From NCBI RefSeq assembly GCF_000013025.1, contig NC_008358.1, positions 3,286,001 to 3,350,000 on the forward strand: a stretch of DNA of 64,000 bases, read 5' to 3'. Shown piece after piece: positions 53,690 to 61,133 of this stretch (position 1 is its first letter; every line of letters begins with the position of its first letter). The translations under genes were made by a program, and so were the position numbers. The notes under the pieces were generated by a model. The model was not told the origin of the DNA. It made no database searches and saw only the letters and a list, made by a program, of their open reading frames with translations. The DNA is from Hyphomonas neptunium ATCC 15444. GTDB taxonomy: Bacteria; Pseudomonadota; Alphaproteobacteria; Caulobacterales; Hyphomonadaceae.

Positions 53690-54028
53690 TCAGGCCGCCA
53701 TGCGGACAGGCTCCTGGGTCGACCGGCAGACCGGCATGAAGCCCGCCTCCAGATCGGCGACCATCGCCTTGCGTTGACCAGCATCAAATTCCAGCGCCAC
53801 GAAGACCGCGTTTGCGCCGTAGCGCTCGGCCTCTGCCAGCGCCCAGATCGGCTGGATGTCATGTGCGCGCCCGGAGAGTTCCATCACCCGGTAAACCCGC
53901 CAGCCGCAGGCATCCTGGGCTGCAAAAATAACCACACCGGCACTGCGCGCCCACGGGGCATCTGCCGCCGTGCGCTGAAATTTCCACGCCTTGCCTGACT
54001 TACCGCGAAAGCTCACTTGACCGAACAT
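53690..54028 (-). CDS. unrecognised 112-residue protein under apparent LexA control
   Basis: I do not recognise this protein. It is cytosolic, with a basic start (MFGQVSFRGKSGKAWKFQR), a hydrophobic strand pair (SAGVVIFAA; WRVYRVMEL), an amphipathic helix (PIWALAEAERYGANAVFVALEF) and a final short helix. No HTH, P-loop or metal motif is visible. Translation starts at ATG 54028, with GGAG 7 nt before it. The start codon sits inside GAACATGTTC, and GTTC-N7-GTTC boxes of the alphaproteobacterial LexA type run directly upstream to 54079. A damage-induced inhibitor, repair accessory or toxin is possible; none is shown. Convergent with the DUF885 gene (30 bp). Confidence 0.75.
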   Translation of the reverse strand: MFGQVSFRGKSGKAWKFQRTAADAPWARSAGVVIFAAQDACGWRVYRVMELSGRAHDIQPIWALAEAERYGANAVFVALEFDAGQRKAMVADLEAGFMPVCRSTQEPVRMAA

Positions 54029-54079
54029 GTTCCTGCTCCGTTCCTGATGGAATGTTCTTATGATGTTCCAGTTTGGTTC
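54029..54079 (-). promoter_or_regulatory. tandem LexA (SOS) boxes, GTTC-N7-GTTC
   Basis: GTTC at 54029 and 54040 form one box; GTTC at 54054, 54065 and 54076, spaced exactly 11 bp, form two overlapping boxes. On the minus strand a weak promoter (TTGCGA, 17 bp, TAAGAA) lies under the second set. Such repeats are the LexA operator of alphaproteobacteria. Confidence 0.8.
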
Positions 54080-54135
54080 GCAAGAAGTTTTTGGTAAACA
54101 AAGGGTTAAACGGAAAACGTGCCGTTAACTCTTTT

Positions 54136-54183
54136 TGTGGGCATGCCTGTGGGAAGGACTGTGGGGAGGCTTGTGGAAAACCT
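54136..54183. repeat. four 12-bp repeats beginning TGTGG
   Basis: TGTGG begins at 54136, 54148, 54160 and 54172, an exact 12-bp period; units are TGTGGGCATGCC, TGTGGGAAGGAC, TGTGGGGAGGCT, TGTGGAAAACCT. Reverse complements end CCACA; the last gives TTTTCCACA, a good DnaA-box match. Flanked by an AT-rich stretch (54080-54135) with GTTAAACGG/CCGTTAAC arms. Confidence 0.8.
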
Positions 54184-54206
54184 GTCAGTTCGGTGGGCAG
54201 AACGCG

Positions 54207-54542
54207 TCAGCGTACAATGGTGAACTTGCGCGTCTCGAACACGCGCAGCACCTGCTTCAGCTCGCGCCCGCGGCGCAGCACCTGCCCGGCAGACCCATAC
54301 ACCGCATACTGACCCTGACGGGTTGCCAGAGCAGGCTCTTTTTCGATTCGCCAGGTCGGGCTTTCGGCATGCCGGCGGAAGATCGCGAAGGTCGCCACGT
54401 CGCGTTCCATGCCGATCGCGTAGTCGCGTGCCTCGCCCGCAATCACGAGACGGCCATAGACATCAAGGATCGGCTGCATCTCTGCCTTCTGAAAGGCAAC
54501 GACCGGGTCCGGCGCTGGTTTCCTGTGGAAAGAATCCGTCAT
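54207..54542 (-). CDS. DUF2794-family protein
   Basis: A 111-residue alphaproteobacterial protein of unknown function. Family markers: the segment IEKEPALATRQGQYAVYGSAGQVLRRGRELKQVLRV near the C-terminus, and a preceding RDYAIGMERDVATFAIFRR. No signal peptide or membrane helix. ATG 54542 is assumed; a second ATG 21 codons later is possible. Its upstream region (54543-54810) contains a 10-bp inverted repeat spanning 84 bp, and downstream lies the LexA/12-bp repeat region. Confidence 0.8.
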   Translation of the reverse strand: MTDSFHRKPAPDPVVAFQKAEMQPILDVYGRLVIAGEARDYAIGMERDVATFAIFRRHAESPTWRIEKEPALATRQGQYAVYGSAGQVLRRGRELKQVLRVFETRKFTIVR

Positions 54543-54675
54543 CTCGGTTACAGTTTCGTCACAGCTTTTCGTCCGCGTCCAGCCCCTTGTAGAGCTAACG
54601 CAGAATTAATCCCGCAGACTCGCTTTCACCGTAATTCGGCCTTGCCCCCGCCGCATCGGGCAGCCATCTTATGGG

Positions 54676-54759
54676 TGTCGGACGGAGGACTTACGCAAGC
54701 GCCCCGGACCCATCAGCCCCCCCAGCCCCCTGGGGTGTTTGTAGCGCCACCGTCCGACA
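54676..54759. repeat. long-range inverted repeat TGTCGGACGG / CCGTCCGACA
   Basis: Perfect 10-bp arms at 54676-54685 and 54750-54759 enclose 64 GC-rich bases with internal CCCCTGGGG. Neither side has a T tract. It lies upstream of the DUF2794 gene (minus strand) and could be a structured leader, small RNA or a short mobile-element-like unit. The rest of 54543-54810 shows nothing recognisable. Confidence 0.6.
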
Positions 54760-54810
54760 ACCTAACCCCCTGAAAATCAAGAGATTTAAGCCACCCGAAC
54801 GTGTCAGCGT

Positions 54811-55428
54811 TCAGCTGTGTTTCTGTGGCCGCCGGTCAAGAAACGGCTTCACGAATCGCCCCGCGATTCGTCCGGCCCCGGACGCATGCGCCAGCCGCCG
54901 TTCAATGAAGGATTCAAGGTCTTCCGGAGACGGATTATCTGCCCAGTGCAGCACGATGGCCGGCAGCACACCTGCCAGGAGGCCGCGCTTGGAATAGCGG
55001 TTGTAATCTTCAGACGTATCGCCCGCCGCCGTCCACACCATGTCGGCCACTTTCCAGCTGCGCTGCAGCGCCGGGCCTGCGCCCCAGGGCAGGAAGCCGC
55101 GGGCGGCCGCGCGGCGCACCGCTTCCCGGTGGGGCTCCAATTCTTCCAGCCAGGCCAACACGCCCCGCTTCACCTTGTCAGGCACCCGCAGACCGGACAT
55201 GTCCTGCGCGTTCAGCGCCAGCTTCGCCCGCTCCCCGGCCTCATCGAAAAAGCCCTCCAGAAGGTCAATCACCCCGCGCGGCGCGGCAAGCGCCTGCTCC
55301 CCTTCGGTCAGCCCCGCCTTGATGGCGGCAGCGCTCGCGGCCGCCTCACTCCAGCCGTCAAAAACGACCTCGGGAAGCAGCATATCGAGCCAGCGGCGGC
55401 GAAGCAGGGCAGAAGGCGGCGTGGTCAT
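54811..55428 (-). CDS. COQ9-family protein
   Basis: TetR-fold-derived, lipid-binding accessory factor for ubiquinone synthesis, 205 residues. The family pattern is visible in MLPEVVFDGWSEAAASAAA, RLAL-type ERAKLALNAQ, AWKVADMVWTAAGDTSEDYNRYSKRGLLAGV and HWADNPSPEDLESFIERRL. The protein would present the polyprenylated precursor to a Coq7-like hydroxylase; Coq7 is not in this window. It is divergent from rpsU with about 135 bp between start sites. Confidence 0.9.
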   Translation of the reverse strand: MTTPPSALLRRRWLDMLLPEVVFDGWSEAAASAAAIKAGLTEGEQALAAPRGVIDLLEGFFDEAGERAKLALNAQDMSGLRVPDKVKRGVLAWLEELEPHREAVRRAAARGFLPWGAGPALQRSWKVADMVWTAAGDTSEDYNRYSKRGLLAGVLPAIVLHWADNPSPEDLESFIERRLAHASGAGRIAGRFVKPFLDRRPQKHS

Positions 55429-55563
55429 GTGTCGAATCCCGGCGCATGGGGCTTGGCGAAAGGCGTTTCCCCGTGATATAGGCCGCGCTTCTTAGGCTGT
55501 CAGGCCCGAAATCAACGAATTCCAGGGTGCCTGGCGCCCGTAAGAACCCGATGGAGAAGTCCC

Positions 55564-55773
55564 ATAGTACAGATCGTCGTCCGCGATAACAATGTCGAGC
55601 AGGCTCTGCGCGCGCTGAAGAAGAAGATGCAGCGCGAAGGCCTGTTCCGGGAAATGAAGGCCCGTCAGCACTTCGAAAAGCCCTCCGAGAAGAAAGCCCG
55701 CCAGCGCGCCGAAGCCGTGCGCCGTGCCCGCAAGCTCGCTCGCAAACGCGCCCAGCGCGAAGGCATCGTGTAG
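55564..55773 (+). CDS. rpsU: 30S ribosomal protein S21, apparent ATA start codon
   Basis: Small basic ribosomal protein of the 30S head, 69 residues: [41 protein letters not shown] and a C-terminal Arg/Lys-rich helix ending KRAQREGIV. Family proteins begin MVQI, but the codon at the Met position (55564-55566) is ATA, and no ATG, GTG or TTG lies in frame between the preceding upstream sequence (to at least 55492) and Val2. GGAG at 55553-55556 lies 7 nt before the ATA, ideal spacing. So either ATA is used as a rare start, or the base is a sequence error. A GGGTGC/GCGCCC hairpin sits at 55525-55539. Terminator at 55811. Confidence 0.93.
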   Translation: MVQIVVRDNNVEQALRALKKKMQREGLFREMKARQHFEKPSEKKARQRAEAVRRARKLARKRAQREGIV

Positions 55774-55810
55774 ACCGAGACCTGAAGGCGCCATCGCCGG
55801 TCCAGACAAG

Positions 55811-55843
55811 AAAAACCCCGCCAGAGCCTCTGGCGGGGTTTTT
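55811..55843 (+). terminator. intrinsic terminator after rpsU
   Basis: Perfect 15-bp stem AAAAACCCCGCCAGA (55811-55825) / TCTGGCGGGGTTTTT (55829-55843) with a 3-nt loop, T tract included. Confidence 0.96.
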
Positions 55844-56004
55844 GTTTGTTCCTGCTGCCATCCACAGGGCAATGCATGCGCGGCATGAGCCATCGCGCGC
55901 GCCCCTGCCGCCTGTTTTGACTCTGATTTTCCACCTTCATGGAACCCATGGGCGCTTTACCCGTTCTGAACCCAGACCTTATTACGGAAAAGTCAGGTTC
56001 CAGC

Positions 56005-56643
56005 ATGACGCGCCCTACTCTGTTCGAATACCGCGCCTGGCCATCCCAGGACATGCCGCACATAGAGGCGCTTCACCACCTGTTTGGCCTGGGCCTCGCC
56101 GAGATCAGGACCGACACCTACATTTTCTCTGACGCGCGCCCGAATTGGCTGATCGTGCTGCATGGCGCTGCCGAACTCGAGATTCTTGAGAAAACCGGCG
56201 AGGATGGCGTTCTGTCTGCCTGGAAAGTTGTCGCCCGGTCCGAATTCCCCCTCCGGCGCAGCGTTGTGCGAAACTTGCAGGACGCGTTTCCCACAGCCGA
56301 CCTCTCGCATCGCATCCTGGTGCCGGGTGACCTTATCTCCTGGCTCGACATGAACACGGCGATGTTCACGGTCAACAAGCGCACCGTGCAGTTCCAGCGC
56401 GATGGCTGCGTGGCAGAGTTCTCGCAGATCGAGGCCGGCGACCGCCGCGCCGAGACCTTCTCCCTCATATCCAAACGGGCAGACACGGTCACCGAAGTGC
56501 TCGACCTGCTGCCCGACCCGCGGCTTGAAAATGTCGATTACGGCTCCTGGCTGAAAGGCCATCCCTGGAGCGAACAGGTTCTGGAGCCCGCGGCCAAATC
56601 CTATCGGCCGATGCCCGTCCTCGGCGCGGCCAGAGTGGCGTGA
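56005..56643 (+). CDS. conserved hypothetical protein, no recognised domain
   Basis: A 212-residue soluble protein I cannot assign. Aromatic-rich start (MTRPTLFEYRAWP), a strand pattern around TDTYIFSDARPNWLIVLHGAAELEIL, then PLRRSVVRNLQDAFP, and a C-terminal DLLPDPRLENVDYGSWLKGHPW. No signal peptide, membrane helix or catalytic motif is apparent. ATG 56005 is chosen; an upstream ATG at 55939 would add 22 residues of poor composition, and neither has a strong Shine-Dalgarno. It converges with the ABC permease gene (10 bp). Confidence 0.6.
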   Translation: MTRPTLFEYRAWPSQDMPHIEALHHLFGLGLAEIRTDTYIFSDARPNWLIVLHGAAELEILEKTGEDGVLSAWKVVARSEFPLRRSVVRNLQDAFPTADLSHRILVPGDLISWLDMNTAMFTVNKRTVQFQRDGCVAEFSQIEAGDRRAETFSLISKRADTVTEVLDLLPDPRLENVDYGSWLKGHPWSEQVLEPAAKSYRPMPVLGAARVA

Positions 56644-56653
56644 GGGGTTTCCC

Positions 56654-58048
56654 TCACACCGCCTTCGGCTTGATCCCCACCGCCCGTTTCAGCATCCCGC
56701 CCAGCTCGCCAATGCCTGCGCCATGCACGGCGCCTGCGCGGTAAACCTTGGTAGCGCCCCAGACGACGACGAGCGTGACAGCCAGCATCATCCCCATCTG
56801 CGCCAGTACTTCCCACATCGGCGGATCATGCGGCATCCGCAGGATCAGCAGGAACGGCGTAAACAGCGGGAACCAGGAGGCGATGTCCACGATGGGCGAG
56901 CCGGGGTCCTGAAACGCCACGAAAATGGCAAACATCGGCAGCATCAGCAGGATCATCATCGGGCTGAGCAGCGTCTGCGCTTCCTGGATCGTATCGCAGA
57001 GCGAGCCGAGCGCCATGAACAGCGCGCCATAGAGAATATAGCCCAGCACAAAACTGACGAGCCCCGGCAGGATCAGCATCGGGTCTGTCGCCGCCGCCAG
57101 GAACGGCGCGATCATATCGCCCATCCCCGGCACCTGGCTTGCCGAGATGATGGAGCCGCCGACCGCAAACAGTGACCAGGACAGCATCATCGTCGAGGTG
57201 ACCGCAAATACCGCCAGCATCTTCCCCGCCAGAAGCTGGGGCAGCTGCACGGATGTCAGCAGCGTATCGAAAATCTTGTTGGAGCGCTCCTCGATGGTGC
57301 CCATCAGCAGATACTGGATGATCGAGAAAATCATCAGCCACAGAAAATAGGCCAGCGCCGCAGAGACCAGCGTCGGCGCGCGGTCAGCCATCGTCACTTC
57401 CGCGCCGCTTTCCCCGGCCTGCGTGGCCGTAAGCCGGAAAGCAGGCACTTTCACCGCCGCGTCATCAGCCTGTTTGAGGAAATCGGGATTGAGGCCAGAC
57501 GCCGTCAGCGCGCTGCGCCGGCTGAGATCGCGCATCGCGATTTCCGCCGTCCGCTGCAGCGTGTCGACATTCACGTCCCCGCTCCAGTATTCCAGCTGTG
57601 ATCCGTCCTCGGACAGGATGAACACCGCAAACAGCGGCTTCTCCCCGTCCGGCCCGTTCACCAGCCGCTCCCCCGTCAGCCAGGGCCGCAGGTCTTCCAG
57701 GGTGCGCGCCGGGGCGGGCACTTCATAATACTTGCGGCTGCCGGTTGCTTCGGCCAGCTGCCCTTCGGCTTCAGCCAGAGGAATGTTCATCTGCTCGGCC
57801 AGGGCCTGCGCTTCTTCGGCCGCCGCCGCGCTGCGCCGCTGGAACTCGCTCTCGATGGCGTCGGCATAGATCCGCGCGGGCTCGACCACCGCAAAATAAC
57901 GCACCGGCGAGGACGTGGCTGCGAAGTAGCCAAAGCTTGCCCCGATGACCAGGAAAAGCGGCACCGCCGCCAGGCTCAGCCAGAACCCCCAGGCTTTGAC
58001 ATAGCCAAGATAATCGCGCCGGAAGATCAGATAGACATTGCGCATCAC
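56654..58048 (-). CDS. ABC-2 type transporter permease (NatB-like)
   Basis: Inner-membrane partner of the ATPase encoded at 58045, 464 residues. One helix near residues 20-45, a large periplasmic domain (about 50-225) with coiled Ala/Glu region SAAAEEAQALAEQ, then five or six helices: YFLWLMIFSIIQYLLMG, TIEERSNKIFDTLLTSV loop (conserved in ABC-2 exporters), MLSWSLFAVGG, SFVLGYILYGALFMALGSL, MMILLMLPMFAIFVAF and a last one. Similar NatAB systems export Na+ or unknown compounds. Its start overlaps the ATPase stop by 4 bp. Confidence 0.88.
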   Translation of the reverse strand: MMRNVYLIFRRDYLGYVKAWGFWLSLAAVPLFLVIGASFGYFAATSSPVRYFAVVEPARIYADAIESEFQRRSAAAAEEAQALAEQMNIPLAEAEGQLAEATGSRKYYEVPAPARTLEDLRPWLTGERLVNGPDGEKPLFAVFILSEDGSQLEYWSGDVNVDTLQRTAEIAMRDLSRRSALTASGLNPDFLKQADDAAVKVPAFRLTATQAGESGAEVTMADRAPTLVSAALAYFLWLMIFSIIQYLLMGTIEERSNKIFDTLLTSVQLPQLLAGKMLAVFAVTSTMMLSWSLFAVGGSIISASQVPGMGDMIAPFLAAATDPMLILPGLVSFVLGYILYGALFMALGSLCDTIQEAQTLLSPMMILLMLPMFAIFVAFQDPGSPIVDIASWFPLFTPFLLILRMPHDPPMWEVLAQMGMMLAVTLVVVWGATKVYRAGAVHGAGIGELGGMLKRAVGIKPKAV

Positions 58049-59016
58049 ACCGTCTCCTCGGCCACAGCCCCGGCGGGCGATTCGAGCGCAGCAGCCTCCG
58101 CCTCGCCCACCAGCGATACGAACACATCGCGCAGCCGCGCCTCCTCAGGCTGGAAACCGATCACCGGCGCCCCTGCCTCCAGCACAGCCCGCAACGCGTC
58201 CTGAGGCCCCTGCCCCGGCGCCAGCGACACCCGCCAGGCCTCGCCGGGCCCTTTATCCAGCGTCCGGTGCACTTCAAACCCCTTCGGCCCCAGCGCGGCG
58301 GCCAGGTCAAAGCCCGGCTCGAGTGTGATCCGCGCGCCCCGGCCCAGCGTGGCGTAAGCGTCTTCCAGCGTGCCATCGAGCACCTTGCGGCCCCGCGCCA
58401 GCATCACGATCCGGTCGCAGAGCCGCTCGGCATGCTCCATCACATGCGTGGAGAAAAGGATCGTCGCCCCGCGCGCATGTTCGGCCTTGATCAGGTCTTC
58501 CAGCGTCTGCTGGTTCATCGGGTCGAGGCCCGAGAACGGCTCGTCCAGAATGAGAAAGTCGGGCCGGTGCGCCAGCGTCGAGAGGATCTGTACCTTCTGC
58601 GCCATGCCTTTGGAGAGCTTGGAAATCCGCGTCGTGCGGAAAGCGCCCAGCCCCGTCGTCTCCAGCAGCTCGTCGGCCCGCGCGCGCGCATCATGGGCGC
58701 TCATGCCTTTGAGACGCGCAAAATAGGTGATCGTGTCGCGCGCATTCATCTTCTTGTAGAGCCCGCGCTCCTCGGGAAGGAAACCGACGCGCTTCAAATT
58801 CTTCAGCTCCGGCGCCGCCCCGAACAGGCGTACCTCGCCCGCGTCCGGCGGCATCACGCCCAGCGACATCCGCAGGCTGGTCGACTTGCCCGCGCCATTT
58901 GGCCCGAGAAACCCGATGATCTGCCCGGCCGGCACCTCAAACGACAGGTCGTTGACAGCGGTAAAGCCGCCAAACCGTTTGGTGACATGTGTGAGACTAA
59001 GTGGCGCGTCGCTCAA
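58045..59016 (-). CDS. ABC transporter ATP-binding protein (NatA-like, with DUF4162 tail)
   Basis: Cytoplasmic ATPase of 323 residues. Walker A GPNGAGKST, Q-loop region VGFLPEERGLYKKM, signature LSKGMAQKV, Walker B FLILDEPFSGLDP, switch His in ILFSTHVMEHAE. The C-terminal 100 residues (from ITLEPGFDL) form the regulatory DUF4162-type domain found in exporter ATPases. It is the first gene of the pair with the permease (ATGA overlap). The exported substrate is not predictable. Confidence 0.93.
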   Translation of the reverse strand: MSDAPLSLTHVTKRFGGFTAVNDLSFEVPAGQIIGFLGPNGAGKSTSLRMSLGVMPPDAGEVRLFGAAPELKNLKRVGFLPEERGLYKKMNARDTITYFARLKGMSAHDARARADELLETTGLGAFRTTRISKLSKGMAQKVQILSTLAHRPDFLILDEPFSGLDPMNQQTLEDLIKAEHARGATILFSTHVMEHAERLCDRIVMLARGRKVLDGTLEDAYATLGRGARITLEPGFDLAAALGPKGFEVHRTLDKGPGEAWRVSLAPGQGPQDALRAVLEAGAPVIGFQPEEARLRDVFVSLVGEAEAAALESPAGAVAEETV

Positions 59017-59155
59017 GGGCGGCCTCCTGAAACCGGATAGACTCTCAACTTTAGCGATTTTCGATAAAGTTCAAGAGGGTATGCCGGAGAAGGCTTTGCG
59101 GCGGCGTTAACCGCGCGCCGAAATCCTCAAGAGCTGGCCCCAATAAAACGGGCGG

Positions 59156-59458
59156 CTAGAGCAGGGCGTTGAACAGCCAGATGAAGCCCTGAACGATCAG
59201 CGCGAGGACGATCATCACGACAACCGTCGCCATCCAGCGTCCGCCCATATTGAGGAACAGGCCAGCGCCGAAACCGAGGATCGCCATCAGGCCGAGGGAA
59301 ACGGCCCAAGGCAGGCCAATGGCAATGGCAAGGGTCGCATAGCCGACCGTCATTATGATGATCAGCGAGCCCCAGGTGGAGCCGGCCATGAAGCCATCCC
59401 ACGTAGCCTTTTGAGCGTGGATGTCCATTTCACCGCGATGATAGTCCTGGCTCGCCAT
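59156..59458 (-). CDS. aa3-type cytochrome c oxidase subunit IV domain protein
   Basis: A 100-residue membrane protein. The first half is the aa3-oxidase subunit IV domain of alphaproteobacteria: YHRGEMDIHAQKATWDGFM, then helix STWGSLIIIMTVGYATLAIAI. Two more hydrophobic helices follow (AVSLGLMAILGFGAGLFLN and ATVVVMIVLALIVQGFIWLF), making it longer than the 50-residue classic form. It would be an accessory subunit of the respiratory oxidase; the core cox genes are not in this window. The 139 bp before it (59017-59155) contain nothing recognisable. Confidence 0.84.
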   Translation of the reverse strand: MASQDYHRGEMDIHAQKATWDGFMAGSTWGSLIIIMTVGYATLAIAIGLPWAVSLGLMAILGFGAGLFLNMGGRWMATVVVMIVLALIVQGFIWLFNALL

Positions 59459-59568
59459 GAGGGTCTCTTCCCGTCTTCAAACTGCTGCTGGTCTGCCTTC
59501 TAACCAAGCCCCTTCCCGCGTTCAAGCGCGTCAAAGCGCGCGGACTGCCGCAGGCCCGATTTTGCCGC

Positions 59569-60021
59569 TCAGTTGAGCGATTGCTTGCGTTTCGCCGCCT
59601 TGGGAGGTTTGGGCGCAAAAGGGGCGGGCAACGGCACGGCCGCGATGCCTTCTTCGGCCAGGGCTTCGCGGTCTTCGCGGGTCGTCTCGCCCCAGATCGG
59701 CCGGTCTTCCTGCTCGCCATAATACATGGCGCGCGCTTCCTCGGCGAAGCCGTCTCCCACATAGTCGAAATTCTGGGAGACATGTTGGCGCGCCCGGCGG
59801 GCGAGTTCCTTCATCAGCGCCGCTTCGTCGATCTTGCCCGGCAGCGCCTTGTCGGAGGGGCGCACGGCTGGCGCCATGATCTGTTTGGCTACCTTGTGTC
59901 CGGCGCAGTCAGGGCAATCGATCTGCTTGCGCTTCGCCAGGCGGTCAAAGGCTTCCGAACTGGCGAACCAGCCTTCAAAGGCATGGTCGCAGTCCTGACA
60001 GATAAGCGCGTAAAGGATCAC
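59569..60021 (-). CDS. DUF1178-family protein with zinc-ribbon-like N-terminus
   Basis: A 150-residue cytosolic protein. CxxC pairs (LICQDCDHAFEGWF and IDCPDCAGHKVAKQIMAP) form a rubredoxin-like zinc knuckle; NFDYVGDGFAEEARAMYYGE and DRPIWGETTREDREAL are the DUF1178 signature. The tail is Pro/Lys-rich. Function unknown. It directly follows grxC (12 bp) on the same strand, a common pairing in alphaproteobacteria. Confidence 0.88.
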   Translation of the reverse strand: MILYALICQDCDHAFEGWFASSEAFDRLAKRKQIDCPDCAGHKVAKQIMAPAVRPSDKALPGKIDEAALMKELARRARQHVSQNFDYVGDGFAEEARAMYYGEQEDRPIWGETTREDREALAEEGIAAVPLPAPFAPKPPKAAKRKQSLN

Positions 60022-60033
60022 GCGGGCGCCTCC

Positions 60034-60294
60034 TCAGACGCTGGCAAGCATCGGGTCGAGCTTGCCGGAACGGTCAAGCGCGAGCATGTCGTCACAGCCG
60101 CCAATGTGGGTCTCCCCCACGAATATCTGCGGGAATGTACGCCCACCATTGGAGCGCTGGACCATCTCTTCGCGCAGCGCGGGGTCCATACCTGCATCAA
60201 TCTCATTGAGCTCGACACCCTTGTCCTTGAGCACCTGCAAAGCGCGGGTGCAGTAAGGGCAGAATGCGCGGGTATAAATCGTAACCTTCGCCAT
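60034..60294 (-). CDS. grxC: glutaredoxin 3
   Basis: Dithiol glutaredoxin, 86 residues, reducing disulfides with glutathione in the cytoplasm. Active site is FCPYC (Cys13-Pro-Tyr-Cys16 region), with the cis-Pro segment RTFPQIFVGETHIGGCDDML binding glutathione. ATG 60294 (MAKVTIYT) is chosen over an in-frame start seven codons earlier because the fold begins at AKVTIY. It is followed by DUF1178 and preceded by comF on the same strand. Confidence 0.94.
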   Translation of the reverse strand: MAKVTIYTRAFCPYCTRALQVLKDKGVELNEIDAGMDPALREEMVQRSNGGRTFPQIFVGETHIGGCDDMLALDRSGKLDPMLASV

Positions 60295-60362
60295 GGGGCG
60301 AAATCCTTTCGTCAAAGCGGGACATTTCAGGACAAGTCTGACCTGAGCCCGTCACCAAACCG

Positions 60363-61133
60363 TTATATGGTGACATCCGTGGCGCGGACAACGCGCGCCA
60401 GCACCAGAACGTCGATCTGCCGCGCGCCTGCTCGTTTCAGCGCCCGTGTGCAGGCGTTCAGCGTCGCGCCAGTTGTCAGCACGTCATCGACCAGCAGGAT
60501 ACGCCGCCCTTCCTCCAGTTTGCGGCGGCTGGCGCGCACATCGAAGGCGCCGGTTACATTCCGCCGCCGCGCGCGGTTCGAGAGCCCCGCCTGGCTGGGC
60601 GTGCGCCGCTTCCGCTTGAGCGCATCGACCGACACGCGCCGGCCGGACGCCTCCCCGATGGCCTGCGCCAGCCAGGCAGACTGGTTGAACCCGCGCATGA
60701 CAAGGCGGGTATAGTGCAGCGGCACCGGCACGATCAGATCTGCCTCATCGGCCAGCGCGCCGCCGGCCTGCACCATCCAGCCCGAAAGGGTCTCCAGGCC
60801 GTCCCGGCGCCCGGCCCGCTTGAGATCAAGCACGGGGCGGCGGGAGACATCGTCATAAACGAACGCCGCCCGCGCCCGGCCCCAGCGGGGCGGGCGGGCC
60901 ATGCAGGCGGGGCATTCGGCGTCCGGGCCCGCGTCAAAGTCCTGCGGAACACCGCAGCGATTGCAGACGGGGTCTGTAATGAAACGGATTTTCGTGAACT
61001 CATCCGGGCGCAAGGGGCCCGCGCCCTCGCCCCGGTCTCCGCTGATCAGGGACCGCGGCGGCCACAGGAAATCCCGCGTCCGGCGGAATAGGCCCTTGGC
61101 CGCAAGCCTGCCAGCCTTCATATCCGCGTCCAT
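60363..61133 (-). CDS. comF: ComF-family phosphoribosyltransferase-like protein
   Basis: A PRTase-fold protein implicated in DNA uptake in naturally competent bacteria. 256 residues from the chosen start. N-terminal zinc finger CNRCG/CPAC, then GRARAAFVYDD, VPVPLH, RGFNQSAWLAQAIG and the PRPP-binding loop RRILLVDDVLTTGATLNA. ATG 61133 is preferred (GGAGGAG upstream); 61121 is possible. The ATG at 61133 overlaps the start codon of the divergent methyltransferase gene within a CATG palindrome (61131-61134). Confidence 0.9.
   Translation of the reverse strand: MDADMKAGRLAAKGLFRRTRDFLWPPRSLISGDRGEGAGPLRPDEFTKIRFITDPVCNRCGVPQDFDAGPDAECPACMARPPRWGRARAAFVYDDVSRRPVLDLKRAGRRDGLETLSGWMVQAGGALADEADLIVPVPLHYTRLVMRGFNQSAWLAQAIGEASGRRVSVDALKRKRRTPSQAGLSNRARRRNVTGAFDVRASRRKLEEGRRILLVDDVLTTGATLNACTRALKRAGARQIDVLVLARVVRATDVTI

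Noticed and set aside
54073..54312. Cys-Gly repeat peptide frame (possible RiPP or copper-binding precursor)
   Set aside because: No ribosome site, TTG start, overlaps DUF2794 antisense, and no modifying enzyme genes nearby; kept only as an alternative reading in the repeat finding.
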